This document shows positions 35,133-47,095 of a stretch of DNA of 64,000 bases, piece after piece (the stretch's first letter is position 1; every line of letters begins with the position of its first letter). The stretch comes from Ilex aquifolium (Eukaryota; Streptophyta; Magnoliopsida; Aquifoliales; Aquifoliaceae). The notes under the pieces are model-generated. The model saw nothing but the letters and a program-made list of their open reading frames with translations, made no database searches and had not been told where the DNA came from. The stretch spans positions 13,711,001 to 13,775,000 of the forward strand of contig OX637394.1 in NCBI GenBank assembly GCA_951799425.1, given 5' to 3'. The translations under genes were made by a program, and so were the position numbers.

Positions 35133-37375
35133 CATGTCTTATATATTGACCTGAAGTTTTAGACACTGTCAATTTGATCTTGATTATAAAATCTTGGCAC
35201 TTCATTACAAAACTGAAACAGTTTGGTAAAAGAAACTGAAAATCAAAGAATTGGCTGAGAAATCTGACACTAGAACCGTCCGAACAGATAGATTATGCAT
35301 ATGTAGGTGTCTGATGGACCCGAAAATAGCATAATTTCTTGTTAACAGATCAAATTGGGATAAGGTTTTGTTGAGTTGATTTGACTTGAGTGGAGTTGAA
35401 TAGAGCAGATTGGGATGTTGGATCTCGCATTTTATTTTTTACAACTATCAATATCTTGGTGTTTGAGATAGTTATAACCAATGATTAGGATATGTTTCAA
35501 AACGGTCAAAAAATTTATGTTTTCAAGTAGACCGAAATGAATAAATGATTGAATTAAAATTTCAATGATTCGAGGTATTTCACAATGTTTTGAGGTATTT
35601 CGAGATGTTTAGGCATGTTTTCACCTCGTGGAGCAAATTTTTTAAAACTGGCCTAATAGTGCAGAGGTTTCCTTTCTTGTTCCCAAATTAGTTTCTTACT
35701 TTGGAGAAAGCTGTTCTGCTAAAACGGTGTAGAACAGGCACTGTATAAATGTCTCTAGACAGCTACACTTTGTGATTATAAGAAGACAGTAAGATTTACT
35801 TCAGTATCCCTTGGAAGTTTTATTTGTTAATTTCTGATGATATAGCAGAAATTAGGAATCCTTCTCACCTCCAAATCGAAAACAATTTGCTGCACCAGAT
35901 TAACTATACACTCCTAAATGAATCTTACCGTGTCTCGGTTTCCAGGAACTGCTGGATCAGTTGGGGATATATCTTCTGTTATTTGATAGAGCTGGATATG
36001 GCGAAAGTGACCCAAATCCAAAGCGATCGATGAAAAGTGAAGCATCAGACATCGAGGAACTTGCTGATCAGTTACAGTTAGGATCCAAGTTCTATGTGAT
36101 CGGTGTCTCTGTGGGATGTTACCCCTCCTGGAGTTGCCTTAAACGAATACCAGAAAGGCACAAGACACTTCAGACTTTTAACTTGTTAAGCATTTGCAAA
36201 TCCAAAATTGGCCTAATAAATAAAGTTTGTTTTAACTCAAAATTGTAATTGCAGGCTTGCAGGTGTGGCTTTGGTAGTTCCCTTTGTCAATTACAAATGG
36301 CCTTCTCTTCCTCAACACCTAATAAAGGATGACTACAGAAAGAATCTTGCTCGATCAATGCTTTGGTTTGCGCGCCATACCCCGGGATTACTGCGCTGGT
36401 GGTTAACTCAAAAATTGTTCCCCTCGTCTTCTGTCCTTGATAGGAATCCAACATTTTTCAGCAATAGAGACATGGAGGTCTTGCAGAATACACCAGGATA
36501 TCAACTGCTAAGTCGGGTAATTGTCGATTTTTCTCTGCTCATATAATTCAAAATTTTATTTGATTATGGCATAGTTCTACAATTCGGATAAGGATAATTG
36601 GTGGATGTACTGCATTGCTGATATTGATCCCAAAAAAGAAATAGTAGGTACAATTAGGTCATGAACAGCCAACCATCGCCCAGTAAAAATTAGTTAGTTT
36701 CAATCTATGGTCATCGGGGCCTCCTAATTAAAGCTACGAAATTCATGAAGTTATTCTAAAGATTCAAAACGGCCAGTTATTTATAAAATTTATTGTCGGT
36801 TCTCTGTGAACTAGTCGTTAGGCTGAGGGCTCCAGGATTGACTAATAACCAACCCGCATTGAGTAAGGAAGGTATAGTAAGGACATGAATAACCCAGTAT
36901 TGACTACTAGTAATAAAATCAGCAAAAAGCACATTCTCTTCTGTTTCCAGACATTCTGAGCTCCACATATTCAAGTAAGATGAGGAAAAAAAAGGTACCA
37001 TCTCCAAACCCATAACAATTTTGATACCAATTGTGTTTGTAATTACAGAGCAAGCTGAAAAAGCAAGGTGTTTTCGACTCTATTCGTCGGGATTTCATTG
37101 TGGCTTTTGGCAAGTGGGATTTCGACCCACTGGCTCTGAGTAATCCATTTCCTCAAAATGAAAGCCCTGTTCACATCTGGCAAGGTTTTGAAGACAAGGT
37201 TGTGCCTGTTCAGATACAAAGATTTGTCTCAAGAAAGCTGCCATGGATTAACTACCATGAAGTTCCTGGTAGTGGACATTTTCTTGTCTATGACAGTGCT
37301 GTATGTGAAGCCATTTTAAGGTCTCTTTTGCTGGGGGAAGATTCTCCCCTTTACAAACCTCAGTTAGCCAGCTGA
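34812..37375 (+). CDS. alpha/beta-hydrolase paralogue 3 (4 exons, 352 aa)
   Basis: Exons are 34812-35069, 35946-36157, 36255-36516 and 37049-37375. ATG 34812 is the first in-frame ATG. The hydrolase marks are IVHGF, the nucleophile elbow GVSVG, WQGFED and the His in GSGHF, so a serine hydrolase activity is predicted; the substrate is unknown. Exon 2 is again 212 nt and intron 2 (36158-36254) again has GC-AG ends. The N-terminus differs from copies 1 and 2: it lacks the KPPPPK segment and the hydrophobic anchor, and is basic ([19 protein letters not shown]), possibly an organelle-targeting peptide. That makes it the divergent member of the tandem family. Confidence 0.93.
35083..35129. repeat. 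(CT)n microsatellite in hydrolase 3 intron 1
   Basis: About 23 CT units starting 14 bp after the GT donor at 35070. Confidence 0.95.
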
Positions 37376-37897
37376 ATTTACATGTCTTCTCCTTGTCATC
37401 AACTAGATGACCTGTTAGTAAATTGATTTGTGGAGAAAGAGAACATGATTGCATTGTTTTACATTTTTTGTTGATAATGAGTAACCTCTTGAATATATTA
37501 GACCCACCGGGACAAGGAAATCTCAGATGTCTACAATCATCCACAAATCATCGTTTCAACTTAATTTTTTGGATCCCTGCAACCAAAATTGAGGTGCTTG
37601 CTAAAAAATTCATTTGGAATACTTTGGATCTCAAATTTGGGATTCCAAATGAGCAGAGACTATTAGATGAGCGGTTCTCGTTACTTTTTTTCAACGGGAC
37701 CACAAATCCAATGATCCTATTGATTTGACATGCCATTTGGGATATTTAACATTGCTCAAAATTCATTACCTGTTTATTACATTAGGACTAATAATTCAAC
37801 TCATCAGACAAAGTTAATCAAATGCCTGGGAGGTGATCAAATGAAACAGTATAACCCAACAATTACAATCCTGTGGATTAGCATCGATAAGACTGAT

Positions 37898-39922
37898 GGT
37901 CCGTTTGGTAGGATGTATAGAAAAATAGAATGATAGAAAGTGAGGGTGATACACTTTCTATCCTTTAATGGAGGAATTTTTTCACCCCTCTTTTATGTTT
38001 GGTAAGAAAGATGGAAAGTATGAATAATTGATTTTTTTGTATTTGGTAAAATGAAAATGTACTTTTTTTTTTGAAAAAAAGTATAAATACATATTGTACC
38101 ATTATATCTATACATAAAATTAATGTATACATAATATATAATTGATAAATATGATATATATGTATAGTCATTACCCGTGCCTGAAGGCACTATACAACAA
38201 ACAAAAAAATCTTAAACAATTGTCCAAATTCAAAAAGAATGGCCTAAAAATATTCATATCAATTCTTTTTTTAAATGATTCGAAATATATCGTTAACCAT
38301 ATCCTCTATATTAATGGAAGTGTCATAAAAATATATGAAAACTCCCAAAAACAACACCATAGATATAAATGTCTCTGGAAAAAAAAAAATACCAACATAA
38401 CCCATTGAAATTTACAATCTTTAAGCAATAAATAAAATCTTACTTATTTATAAGACTCACAAATTTATCACTTCTACTACCACTCAATCTAATAACACAA
38501 CATAACTATAAACTCAACTTCCATATTTTCAATCCACTATATCCTCATGTAATAAATACCTCAAGTAAAAAAAAAATTCTAATAGAATACAATTAAATTC
38601 ACAATCTTTAAACGATAAATAAAATTAATCAAATCTTACTTATTTATAAAACTCATGAATTTATCACCACTATCACTATTCAACCCCAAATGACACAATA
38701 TAATTATAAATTTAATCACAAAATGTTCAATCCTCCACATATAAATATACACAGAAACATACTCACATACATTTCTTTTTTGATTACCAACAAACTCTCC
38801 TAACCAATAATTGATTTGATTAGAAATACAACAATTCAAGTTTTAAGATAAAATAATAACAAATTAATGTTTAATTAAAAAATAGGGTAAAAATCGCGGA
38901 CATTCCCTGAGTTTTGACAATATTATACGGACACCTCCTGACATTTTATAAATAACACAGAAATTCCTTGAGGCTTGAAATTTATTAACCCCTTCTGTCT
39001 TCTTTCCGCCAATGTTGCTAACAAAAATTGATATTTTTATCCCAAAACTTTATTATTTTTACAATTTCCTTTTTCCAAATTTAGTAACAAAAAAATTAAA
39101 AATTTAATAAAATCAAATAAAAAATTGATCTAATTTAGTACTCTAAAAAATTAATTAAATGAATTTAAATATTAATTTGATAATAATAAATATTAATTTA
39201 ATATTATTTCGACAAAGTTGAATATAAATTGGACAAAATTAAATGTCAATTTTTGATAAAATTATATATTAATTTAAAATCTAAGGTTCATTTCGTGTTG
39301 AATATTATTTGGTGTTTATAGCTAATGTGCTATTTTTTATTTTTTTTCGGAAGGTACAATATTTTTTATTTACATTAAGTGTTATTTACAAATTAAGAAG
39401 CAAGTGACAAAATACATGTCGTCAAATATATAAAATTTTGAATTAGTTTCATGGAATAAATAATTGTATAACATGTAGTTTCATCTATGTTATGAAGTAA
39501 ATAATAACAAAAATAACACAAGGGAAACGAAAAAAAAAAGATAATAGTATGAGATGGAGAAAGGGAGAGTATAAGATAAATAGATCGAGAGAGTTATATG
39601 AGAGATGGGGTCTTAGAGTTGTAAAAAGAATGAAAGTCTAATTAGAACCATCGGATCAAAACGATCTGAACTGCGAAAAACTCAAGATAAACAATCTAGT
39701 TATTTTATTATATAGATATATCAAAAGATATATGGACAAATAACATATATTTTACCACAAATAATTAAATTTTCATTCATTTTTTCTCTCAATTTTAGAA
39801 GGACTGATTTTAGTAAGTTAGAAGGAAAGTTCATGAATTCTTTTTTTTTTTATCCTTTTTATTTTTTTCTTTATCAAACATGATTTTTTTATTCTTTCAT
39901 TTTTTCATTGTACCAAACGAAA
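37898..39922. mobile_element. TIR DNA transposon remnant hosting Helitron B
   Basis: GTCCGTTTGGTAGGATG at the left and the inverted TTTCGTTTGGTACAATG at the right make a 17-bp terminal repeat with four mismatches. Without the nested Helitron the element is about 470 bp. No target duplication was identified, so the superfamily stays open (hAT or PIF-like). The flanks 37376-37897 and 39923-40090 hold the hydrolase 3' UTR and no gene. Confidence 0.5.
38164..39716 (-). mobile_element. non-autonomous Helitron B, 1.55 kb
   Basis: On the minus strand it starts TCTATATAATAAAATAAC and ends with the hairpin GTGCCTTCAGGCAC, GGGTAATGA and CTAT (a decayed CTAG). It is colinear with Helitron A at both ends but lacks about 1.6 kb of A's middle. 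No coding capacity. It sits inside the TIR element at 37898. Confidence 0.85.
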
Positions 39923-40094
39923 CAAAAGGCTAAAGTTTTTCAAAAGTTTGTTCGCTAGAAGAGAAAAAGCGTCTCACGACATTTTATTTCTTCCAAAAGG
40001 CTTTTACAATATAGTACAAATAAGAAACCCTAAAAGTCCGAAATTACCAAAAACCCAAGCCTAGAATGCGAAATTAACTAAAATGTTGAAAAAA

Positions 40095-40922
40095 TATAAA
40101 TGTGCATAAAAAGCAATTTCTTTTTACCTAAAATGAATTATAAATATAACCGTGCATAAAAAGGCATCAAGATACTTGTTCTTCGGAAAATTCTAAAATG
40201 GGATCTCGACAAATATTGTAACGCGTGTAGTTAGAATTTGTTTCGTTCAGCACCGTAACTATTCCCAGATTTGATTTCCGATGATCATGGATTGTCATAT
40301 AGTCTCTAGTTGCGCGTGTTGCATCACTGTTATAGAATTTGTCTCGTTCAACACCGTAACTATTCTCAGAATTGATTTCCGATGATCATGGATTGTCGTA
40401 TAGTTGTCGTTGAGTGTGCTGCATCACTGTTATAGAATTTGTCTCTTTCAGCACTGTAACTATTATCAATTTTGATTTCCGATGATCATGGATTGTCGTA
40501 TAGCATTTTCGTGTTGCATCATTGTATTTCAACTATCAATACCCCAAAATTCAACAAAGAAATAACAAAAATTAAAGTAATTGACATCTATACATTATTA
40601 CTATAAAAAGAAATGTAGGCACACATCTCATGCAATATATTATATTTCTTCACGTGTTTTATAGATTAATAGTTCTAAATTATTCCAATCAAAAGTTATA
40701 ATTGAGAAAAAATTGTCTAATACGATATTAAAAAAAAATTATTTTTCGATACCATAATATTATCCCAAACCCAATAAATTACATGCATGCAAGTACCCTG
40801 AGGACAAACTTGTCAATGGAGAATATCTTTGGCATCAAATTTAAAGGCCATGCAGGAGGATACAATGGACTGCTAGGCCACCAGGAAAATACAAAGTAGG
40901 GATTGGGATGTACTTACTGGCA
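40095..40922 (+). repeat. duplicated block, upstream copy (bZIP promoter side)
   Basis: This is colinear at high identity with 43255-43886 in intron 1 of the bZIP gene, in the same orientation. Shared landmarks are GTGCATAAAA.GGCATCAAGATA, ATTTCCGATGATCATG, ACATGCATGCAAGTAC and GACTGCTAGGCCACCAG. The 196-bp length difference is explained by an internal 100-bp unit present three times here and once in the intron copy. No inverted ends were seen. Confidence 0.88.
40233..40527 (+). repeat. three tandem 100-bp units
   Basis: Units start at 40233, 40334 and 40434 with AGAATTTGT(T/C)TC. Each contains GATTTCCGATGATCATGGA and a TTGCATCA.TGT end. The block in the bZIP intron has a single equivalent unit near 43393-43492. 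Confidence 0.88.
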
Positions 40923-40932
40923 GAAAACTTGT

Positions 40933-41013
40933 GGCACGTGTCACTAACGTGTCAAAGAACTGCATGAAATCTTGGGGCCCACCCTAACCAACCACAAATC
41001 TTACACTATATAG
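40933..41013 (+). promoter_or_regulatory. ABRE pair and TATA box upstream of the group A bZIP
   Basis: GGCACGTGTC (40933-40942) and TAACGTGTC (40945-40953) are ACGTG-containing ABA-response elements, and CTATATAG (41006-41013) is a TATA candidate. Transcription would start near 41038. A strong GTAAGT donor at 41092 with acceptors at 41225 or 42126 suggests a 5' UTR intron before the ATG at 42222. ABREs in front of a group A bZIP fit the known ABA feedback control of this family. Confidence 0.6.
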
Positions 41014-42221
41014 CCGCTACACTGTGACAATTCCTAACCTCAACCACCACCACCACCCCCGTTCCTCTTTCGTGTAGTTGGTGAGGTTGAGGTAAGTGCT
41101 TGGTTTTTTCTGGTTTTTTACATGCAAATTGTTCATTATGTTGCTTTCTTTTTCTAGTTTCCTTCCCTTTTTGGGTAGTCATCTTCAAAGCCTTCTTTAA
41201 TGATTAATGATTGTGATTGTTGCAGATGACTATTACCGGGTTTCTATTCTTATGACATCGTTTCTGTTTAATTATCAAAAGTAAGTAATCTTACACCTAT
41301 GTGGAAAGAGACTATTTACGTGGCTCAGAGCGTGTGACGCGTTGACTCAAATAGAGCAATTTCGCCCTCATATATTCTTATATATGTTCGTATACGACAA
41401 GTGTATTATTTATGTGCGCGCACGCACTTTTTGACTAATGTTTCAATAATTTGTCAAACATGTTTTCAGCAGAATAAACTGAAGGACTGATGATCAGTTT
41501 ATGCATGCTTAATTCAGTCAGGGCAAGTCCAAAATTAGTGCACTCAGACATCATGAGCACCTGGAGAGGGATTGCAAGTAAAGGGGGATTGCAACAAAGT
41601 AAACCTTGGCTTTTTCTTCTTTTTGGTGGAAACTTTTTCCACTAGAAAGTAAATAAGTTCTATTGATTGGGATAAAGCCATGATTTACAAGTAAGGGAGG
41701 ATTCCCTATTACAAATAAAAAAGTAATTACCTTTTGTAATATTGCAAGCAAATAAAAAGACGCTAACTCTAAAAATGCAGAATTCTGAAAGAACTATAAA
41801 TTTTAAGTCAATATTTCAAACTAAATTTCGTATCAGTAGAGTTAACAGAACATTAATTGATATCATCGTAAGCCGGAATTCGTTATTGGCATGATCCAAG
41901 GTGGTTTCTTTTTCTATATATATAAATATATACTTTGGTAACCAAACATGCAAAAAATGTGACATCGTCCTCACCTTCTTCTAGCTTATCACCGACGGGG
42001 TCATCCTTGAGTCGACACAATTAATGAACAGCATATCCTTTAATTACCTCTTCTGTGCATACAAATTTCATGTAACTATTTCTTTTGGATCTATTGGTGA
42101 CTAATTTCCTTCCTTGGTTCCTACAGGTTCATCATTGCTTTCAAATGATCAAAGCACACAAGACTAGTTTTTGAATCATATCTTTAAGCAAATAATAATA
42201 AGTTCTACACTTACGCTCAAA

Positions 42222-44416
42222 ATGGATGTTTCTGAATCTGAAAGTTTCTCTTGTGACACCATCAAACCAGAGGAACAAGGAGAACCAAAAGAAAACCACT
42301 CACTTTCTTCACCAAACAAACAAGACTCCATCTTTTCACTCTCTATAGATGAATTCCAAGACAAAGATGGGAAGAGTTTTGAGTCCATGAACATGGAGGA
42401 ACTACTCAACGGTGCCTCCCCGAGTGAAGCTTCTTTAAATCCCAATGAAATTGAACCATCAAACAACGAAAATGAACCTCTAAACGCCTCCTTTTCGATT
42501 CCTACCTCAATGTACTCGAAAACTGTGGAAGAAGTTTGGGCTGGTATTGCTGTGAATCAATCACAGCAATACAATTTTGGTACCATTGACAATCATGGTC
42601 CAATTTTGCACAGTCAAACTGCTGGAGAAATGACTCTAGAAGATTTCTTAGTAAAGGCCGGTGTCATTCGAGAATCTGCAGACTTTTCTTATCAACAAAG
42701 GGTATTGGAGATTTTCCAAAACCATTGTCAGAATTTAGTGAGCAACAATGCATTTTTGGACCCGAACGCTGTACCAGGACAGGTGATGGGGTATGAATTC
42801 CCAGGCCAAACAAATTTTATTCCAAATAATTTCGTTAACAATGGTCCTTTAATGTACCAAACTGGCATTCCCAGTGTTGGTATTGTCGGTGATCCAACTA
42901 ACATTAATATTGGAGGAGGAAAATCCATTTGTTTGTCCGATAAGAGTGAACCGAGTGGTAGAGGGAGGCCGAGAAGCTCTTCAATGGAGGTCGTGGTGGA
43001 GAGGAAACAGCGTAGGATGATCAAGAATCGCGAGTCAGCTGCGCGATCTCGAGCTAGAAAGCAGGTTTGCATCTTTCCTATATCATCATCATTTTATATA
43101 GATGTCATACTTTATATCACCTTCTATTGTCGTCCTGTATGTAAATGGATAATTTGTACGATAGTATTATAATATCGATACATCTATATATATGGAAAAA
43201 TAATAATGATAATAACAGATGTATGGATAATTTTTTTTTACCTACAAAGAATTACAAATATAAATGTGCATAAAAAAAAAATCTTTTTTTTACCTAAAAT
43301 GAATTACAAATATAAACGTGCATAAAAGGCATCAAGATATTTGTTCGGATCATTCTAAAATGGGATCTCGACAAATTTTCTAACGCATGTAGTTAGAATA
43401 TTTGTCTCATTCAGAACCGTAACTGTTCTCAGTTTTGATTTCCGATGATCATGAATTGTCGTATAGTTTATCGTTGCACATGTTGCATCATTGTATCTCA
43501 ACTGTCAATATCCCTAAATTCAACAAATAAAATAAAAAAAATTAAAATAATTGACATCTAATACATTATTACTATAAAAAGAAATGTAGGCAGACATCTC
43601 ATGCAATTATATTTCTTCATGGATTTTTGAGATTAACAGTCCTAACTTATTCATATAAAAAGTTATAGTTGAGAAAAAACTGTCTGATATGGTATTAAAA
43701 AAATATTTTTCGATACCATAGTATTATCCCGAACCCTATAACTTACATGCATGCAAGTACACTGGGACAAACTTGTCAATGGAGAATATCTTTGGCATCA
43801 AATGTAAAGGGCATGGAGGAGGATACAATGGACTGCTAGGCCACCAGAAAAATACAAAGTAAGGATTTGGACATACTTGTTGGCATAGTGGTGGTTTTCC
43901 ATGCTTTACTTTTGTATCTTCATTCTAATTTAAAAAAAAAAATAATCATTTGGACTATAGGAAAAAAATATGAGAAACATCAAGAAATAGTTTGTTATGT
44001 ACAGTAAAATCAAATTTGTTCTTCCACAGGCATATACAGCAGAACTCGAAATAGAGCTAAACCGACTGAAGGAAGAGAATGAAAGCCTGAAGCATATATT
44101 GGTAAAGAAAGATCTCTCTTTAAAAATAATTCGAACTTGTTTTACAAGTTTTTTTCTTGTTTGTAATATATAATAACCCAATATTTCCTTGTTCTAATCT
44201 CAATTTAATAGGCAGAAGCAGAAGAAAAACGAAAGCAAAGGGTAATTTCTGGCTTAGCCTTGAAAGAATAACTAGTTATATATGTAATTTTTTGACAAAG
44301 TGTAATGATTTATTTTGCATTTACAACAGGTTATGGAGCAGACAAACACAACAAAGGCAGAAAGGAGAGCTGAGAAGCTTAAATCAATAAGGAGGGCCTC
44401 AAGTTTGTCATGGTGA
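42222..44416 (+). CDS. group A bZIP transcription factor, ABI5/AREB/DPBF type (4 exons, 343 aa)
   Basis: Exons are 42222-43064, 44030-44101, 44212-44241 and 44330-44416. Conserved group A segments appear in order: SIFSLSIDEFQ with SMNMEELL (about residues 35-65), SKTVEEVW (about 105-115), MTLEDFLVKAGVIRE (about 140-155), then the basic region KNRESAARSRARKQAY, a leucine zipper (ELNRLKEENESLKHIL) and the C-terminal RRASSLSW. The Ser/Thr-containing C1-C4 motifs are known kinase targets in ABA signalling, and the protein is expected to bind ABREs in the nucleus as a dimer. The first intron splits the basic region just after ARKQ, the usual position in the family, and contains a duplicate of promoter-side DNA. 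The start at 42222 is the first ATG in the open frame. Exact orthologue not assigned. Confidence 0.93.
43255..43886 (+). repeat. duplicated block, copy inside bZIP intron 1
   Basis: Direct-orientation copy of 40095-40922, ending about 140 bp before the 3' splice site at 44030. It stops short of the ABRE and TATA motifs that follow the upstream copy. Confidence 0.88.
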
Positions 44417-45361
44417 TGTAAGCATATATAATAGGATGAAACTGCTAAGTGTGTTTGAAAGAGAGATGTCTTTTTGTTTTTTGAAGTCCATGTAAAAACC
44501 ATTATGTCTGTGTCTTAACAAATAATGCTGAAGATGTTGTTTTTGGTGAATGGATTAGCCTCCATATATATACTTGGTTCAAGCCAAGCATTGCTACATC
44601 CTAGCAGGTAACAAAGAATCATCTCCACCACGTGGCTTTTCGATGCTCATTCAATGTGTGGTGCACATGCATTTAGGATGCAAAATTTGGTATAAGACTT
44701 GGGCAGCACAACATTTTCCTTCGTCTTTCTTCCATCTTACTCATTCTCTATCCTCTCTCTCTCTCTCTTCCATCCTATTCATTATATCTCCTTTCTCTTC
44801 CATCTCACTTCTTCGATCTAAACAATGTATTACACGTTTTAATGTTTCTTTTTACGCCAATTCATATTCTCATATATTCTCCTTAAACCCATTAATATAA
44901 TTGATAGAACATATGTTGGTCATATCGATGTGGATATTTGGCTCATCATCTATAGTAAGGAGTGTCATCAGTGTTGTCATTAGATATGTTACAAGTATCG
45001 TTATTGATCTTGCAATCTTTAAAGAGATTTGTGTATTACTTATTACTGTATTGAGAATTTTTTATTATTTTTTGGTATGTGTTCTTGTCAGATAAGCATT
45101 TGAATAACTTCTTGTGGCATAGGCCTTTAAGTACTTTACTGTCCCAGTGACAATAGCATTTGTCAGTGTCCTGGAATCCAAGACAGTGACAGTGGGTTAT
45201 TTTCACTATCCAAGAATAATAACAATAGAATTTTATTAACTGTCTAGGACAGTGACAACGACGTTGTCATTGTCCCAGGAAATGATATATATATGTAAAT
45301 CTAAAATGAAGAAGATTTGAACTTATTTTTAATTTTAAAATGTGTATTTTATATGCATATA
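44417..45361. other. 3' flank of bZIP, no gene; short palindromic cluster at 45137-45290
   Basis: Unremarkable sequence to 45110, then several GTGACA / TGTCAC inverted repeats, the best being GGACAGTGACAAC facing GTTGTCATTGTCC at about 45249-45277. Confidence 0.55.
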
Positions 45362-46239
45362 ATTAACCAAAGACACCTCTTTAGAAGGGTCATGTCTTTT
45401 AATGAAAATGTACATATTCGGAAGGTTGTGACTTTTGAGAAAAGATACTAAGAAGTCTATAAATAGAACTCTAGACTTCATTCACATTGACACTAGAGTC
45501 TTGTATAACTCATCTTTCTTTCCCTCTCACTCTCTCTCAAAATAAAAACTGTTCAAAAAGATTTTTTTATAAGTTCTTCAATATTGTTAATTACAGTTCT
45601 TCACCCAAAGGTTTTGTTGTATCCTAAAAGTAATTTGTCAAGAACCCTCTAGCAAACTCTTCGAGTGTGGGTAAATATCACTTTAAAGAAAGCGATCTTA
45701 CGTGCCTCAAATATTTGATTCTGATCTATTTTATATCTACTCGAAGTAATATCCCAACAATTTTAAAGTGATATTCGCAATAGCTACCGAATCAAGTGCT
45801 CCGTTCATAAGTCATAAATCAAGACTTTGTGAAATTGGATCATTTTGATGGAACGAATTTCACTCGTTGGAAGGATAAGATGATGTTTCTTCTCACTGCG
45901 TTGAAGGTTGCTTATGTATTGAATCCAAAGCTGCAACCTATTCCCAAAGAAAAAGTAGAAGACACTGATCAGGTAAAGGAAGAGCGAAAGAAGCGAAAGG
46001 AAGATGAATTTGTCTGTCGAGATCATATTTTGAACACACTATCCGATCAATTGTATGATCTCTATGTATCGTTGAAGTCTCCACAGGAAATCTAGAATGC
46101 ACTGGAATAAAAATATATGTCTAAGAAGTAAGTTATGGACAAATTTCTAATTATAAAATATTTTGAGTTTAAGATGACTGATAACATACCTATCATGGAT
46201 TAAGTGCATGAATTGCAAGTTCTAATAGACTCCGTGATG

Positions 46240-47095
46240 CAAATCATAGCACAACTTCAAGGGATCTAGTTCAAGTTCCAATTGGGCCAGTTACGAGAGC
46301 ACGAGCAAGGAAGTTTAAAGAGATACTTAACGGGCTGATTCAAGAGGCATGGACTCACGCAAATTCGTGGAGGCCCATTGAACATGATCCACTTGGGCAA
46401 CAAAGAGTCATCAACATGATTCAAGTTCTAGAAGAATCTAGCTAAGGCTAAGCATAAATGGGCATGTTTTAAATTACTCTTTTTGGGTCTGATTGTAAGG
46501 CTTGCATGCCAATTATTTTTAGGAAAGTAAGGCTTTCCTTGTCTATTTAGGAGTGTGATCAACCTAGTAAAGGGCTGATTGTCTTTCTTTTCTTCTTTTA
46601 GGCAAGTAAGAGTTTTAGTCTTTAGTTATTCCTATTTGGGTTTGGATTGTCAAAATATAAACTCAGATTAGGATTTGTTTCCTTACTAGATTAGGATTTG
46701 TTTCTTTAGTAAATTAGGATTTGTTTTCCTTAGTAGATTAGGAATTTTCTTTGTAATGACCAGCCTATAAATAGATGTCTAACTCAATGAAAAGGTAGAT
46801 TATTATTCAGTAAATTTGGAGAGTGTTTTCTCTACGGTTCTTTGAAGAACTATACGAACTTATCGGGATTTCCCGTGGCGTTCACCAGCGACTTATCAAA
46901 CGGAATTCCACCACCGTTTGTGGCGTCTTCCTTATACCAAGGTTCTTGTTTCGCATCAAACAACGGGTTGAGGTCATATATACCAAGGTTCTTGTTTGTC
47001 GTAAACAACGGGTCAAGGTCTATCATTCAAATCTGATCATAGAACGATCTTGGGTTCCTTTTTCGTTGTTGGATCTCGTTAATTTGGCGGATTCA
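46240..47095 (+). mobile_element. Ty3/gypsy fossil fragment nested in copia gag
   Basis: It contains the characteristic gypsy pol tail VPIGPVTRARARKFKEIL followed by LTR-like sequence with a TATAAATAG box (about 46767), three to four tandem 25-bp TTAGGATTTGTTTCC units (46665-46745) and a duplicated CCAAGGTTCTTGTTT segment (about 46937 and 46982). Copia gag-like sequence resumes at about 47096. Broken, old. Borders are approximate. Confidence 0.7.

Noticed and set aside
36251-36262. Alternative acceptor in hydrolase 3 intron 2 after CTTGCAG
   Set aside because: Using it removes the conserved Leu-Ala codons and shifts the frame relative to both paralogues.
40233-40527. Regular 100-bp repeats suggestive of a CRISPR-like array
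   Set aside because: Units are contiguous without spacers, and the setting is a plant nuclear promoter region.
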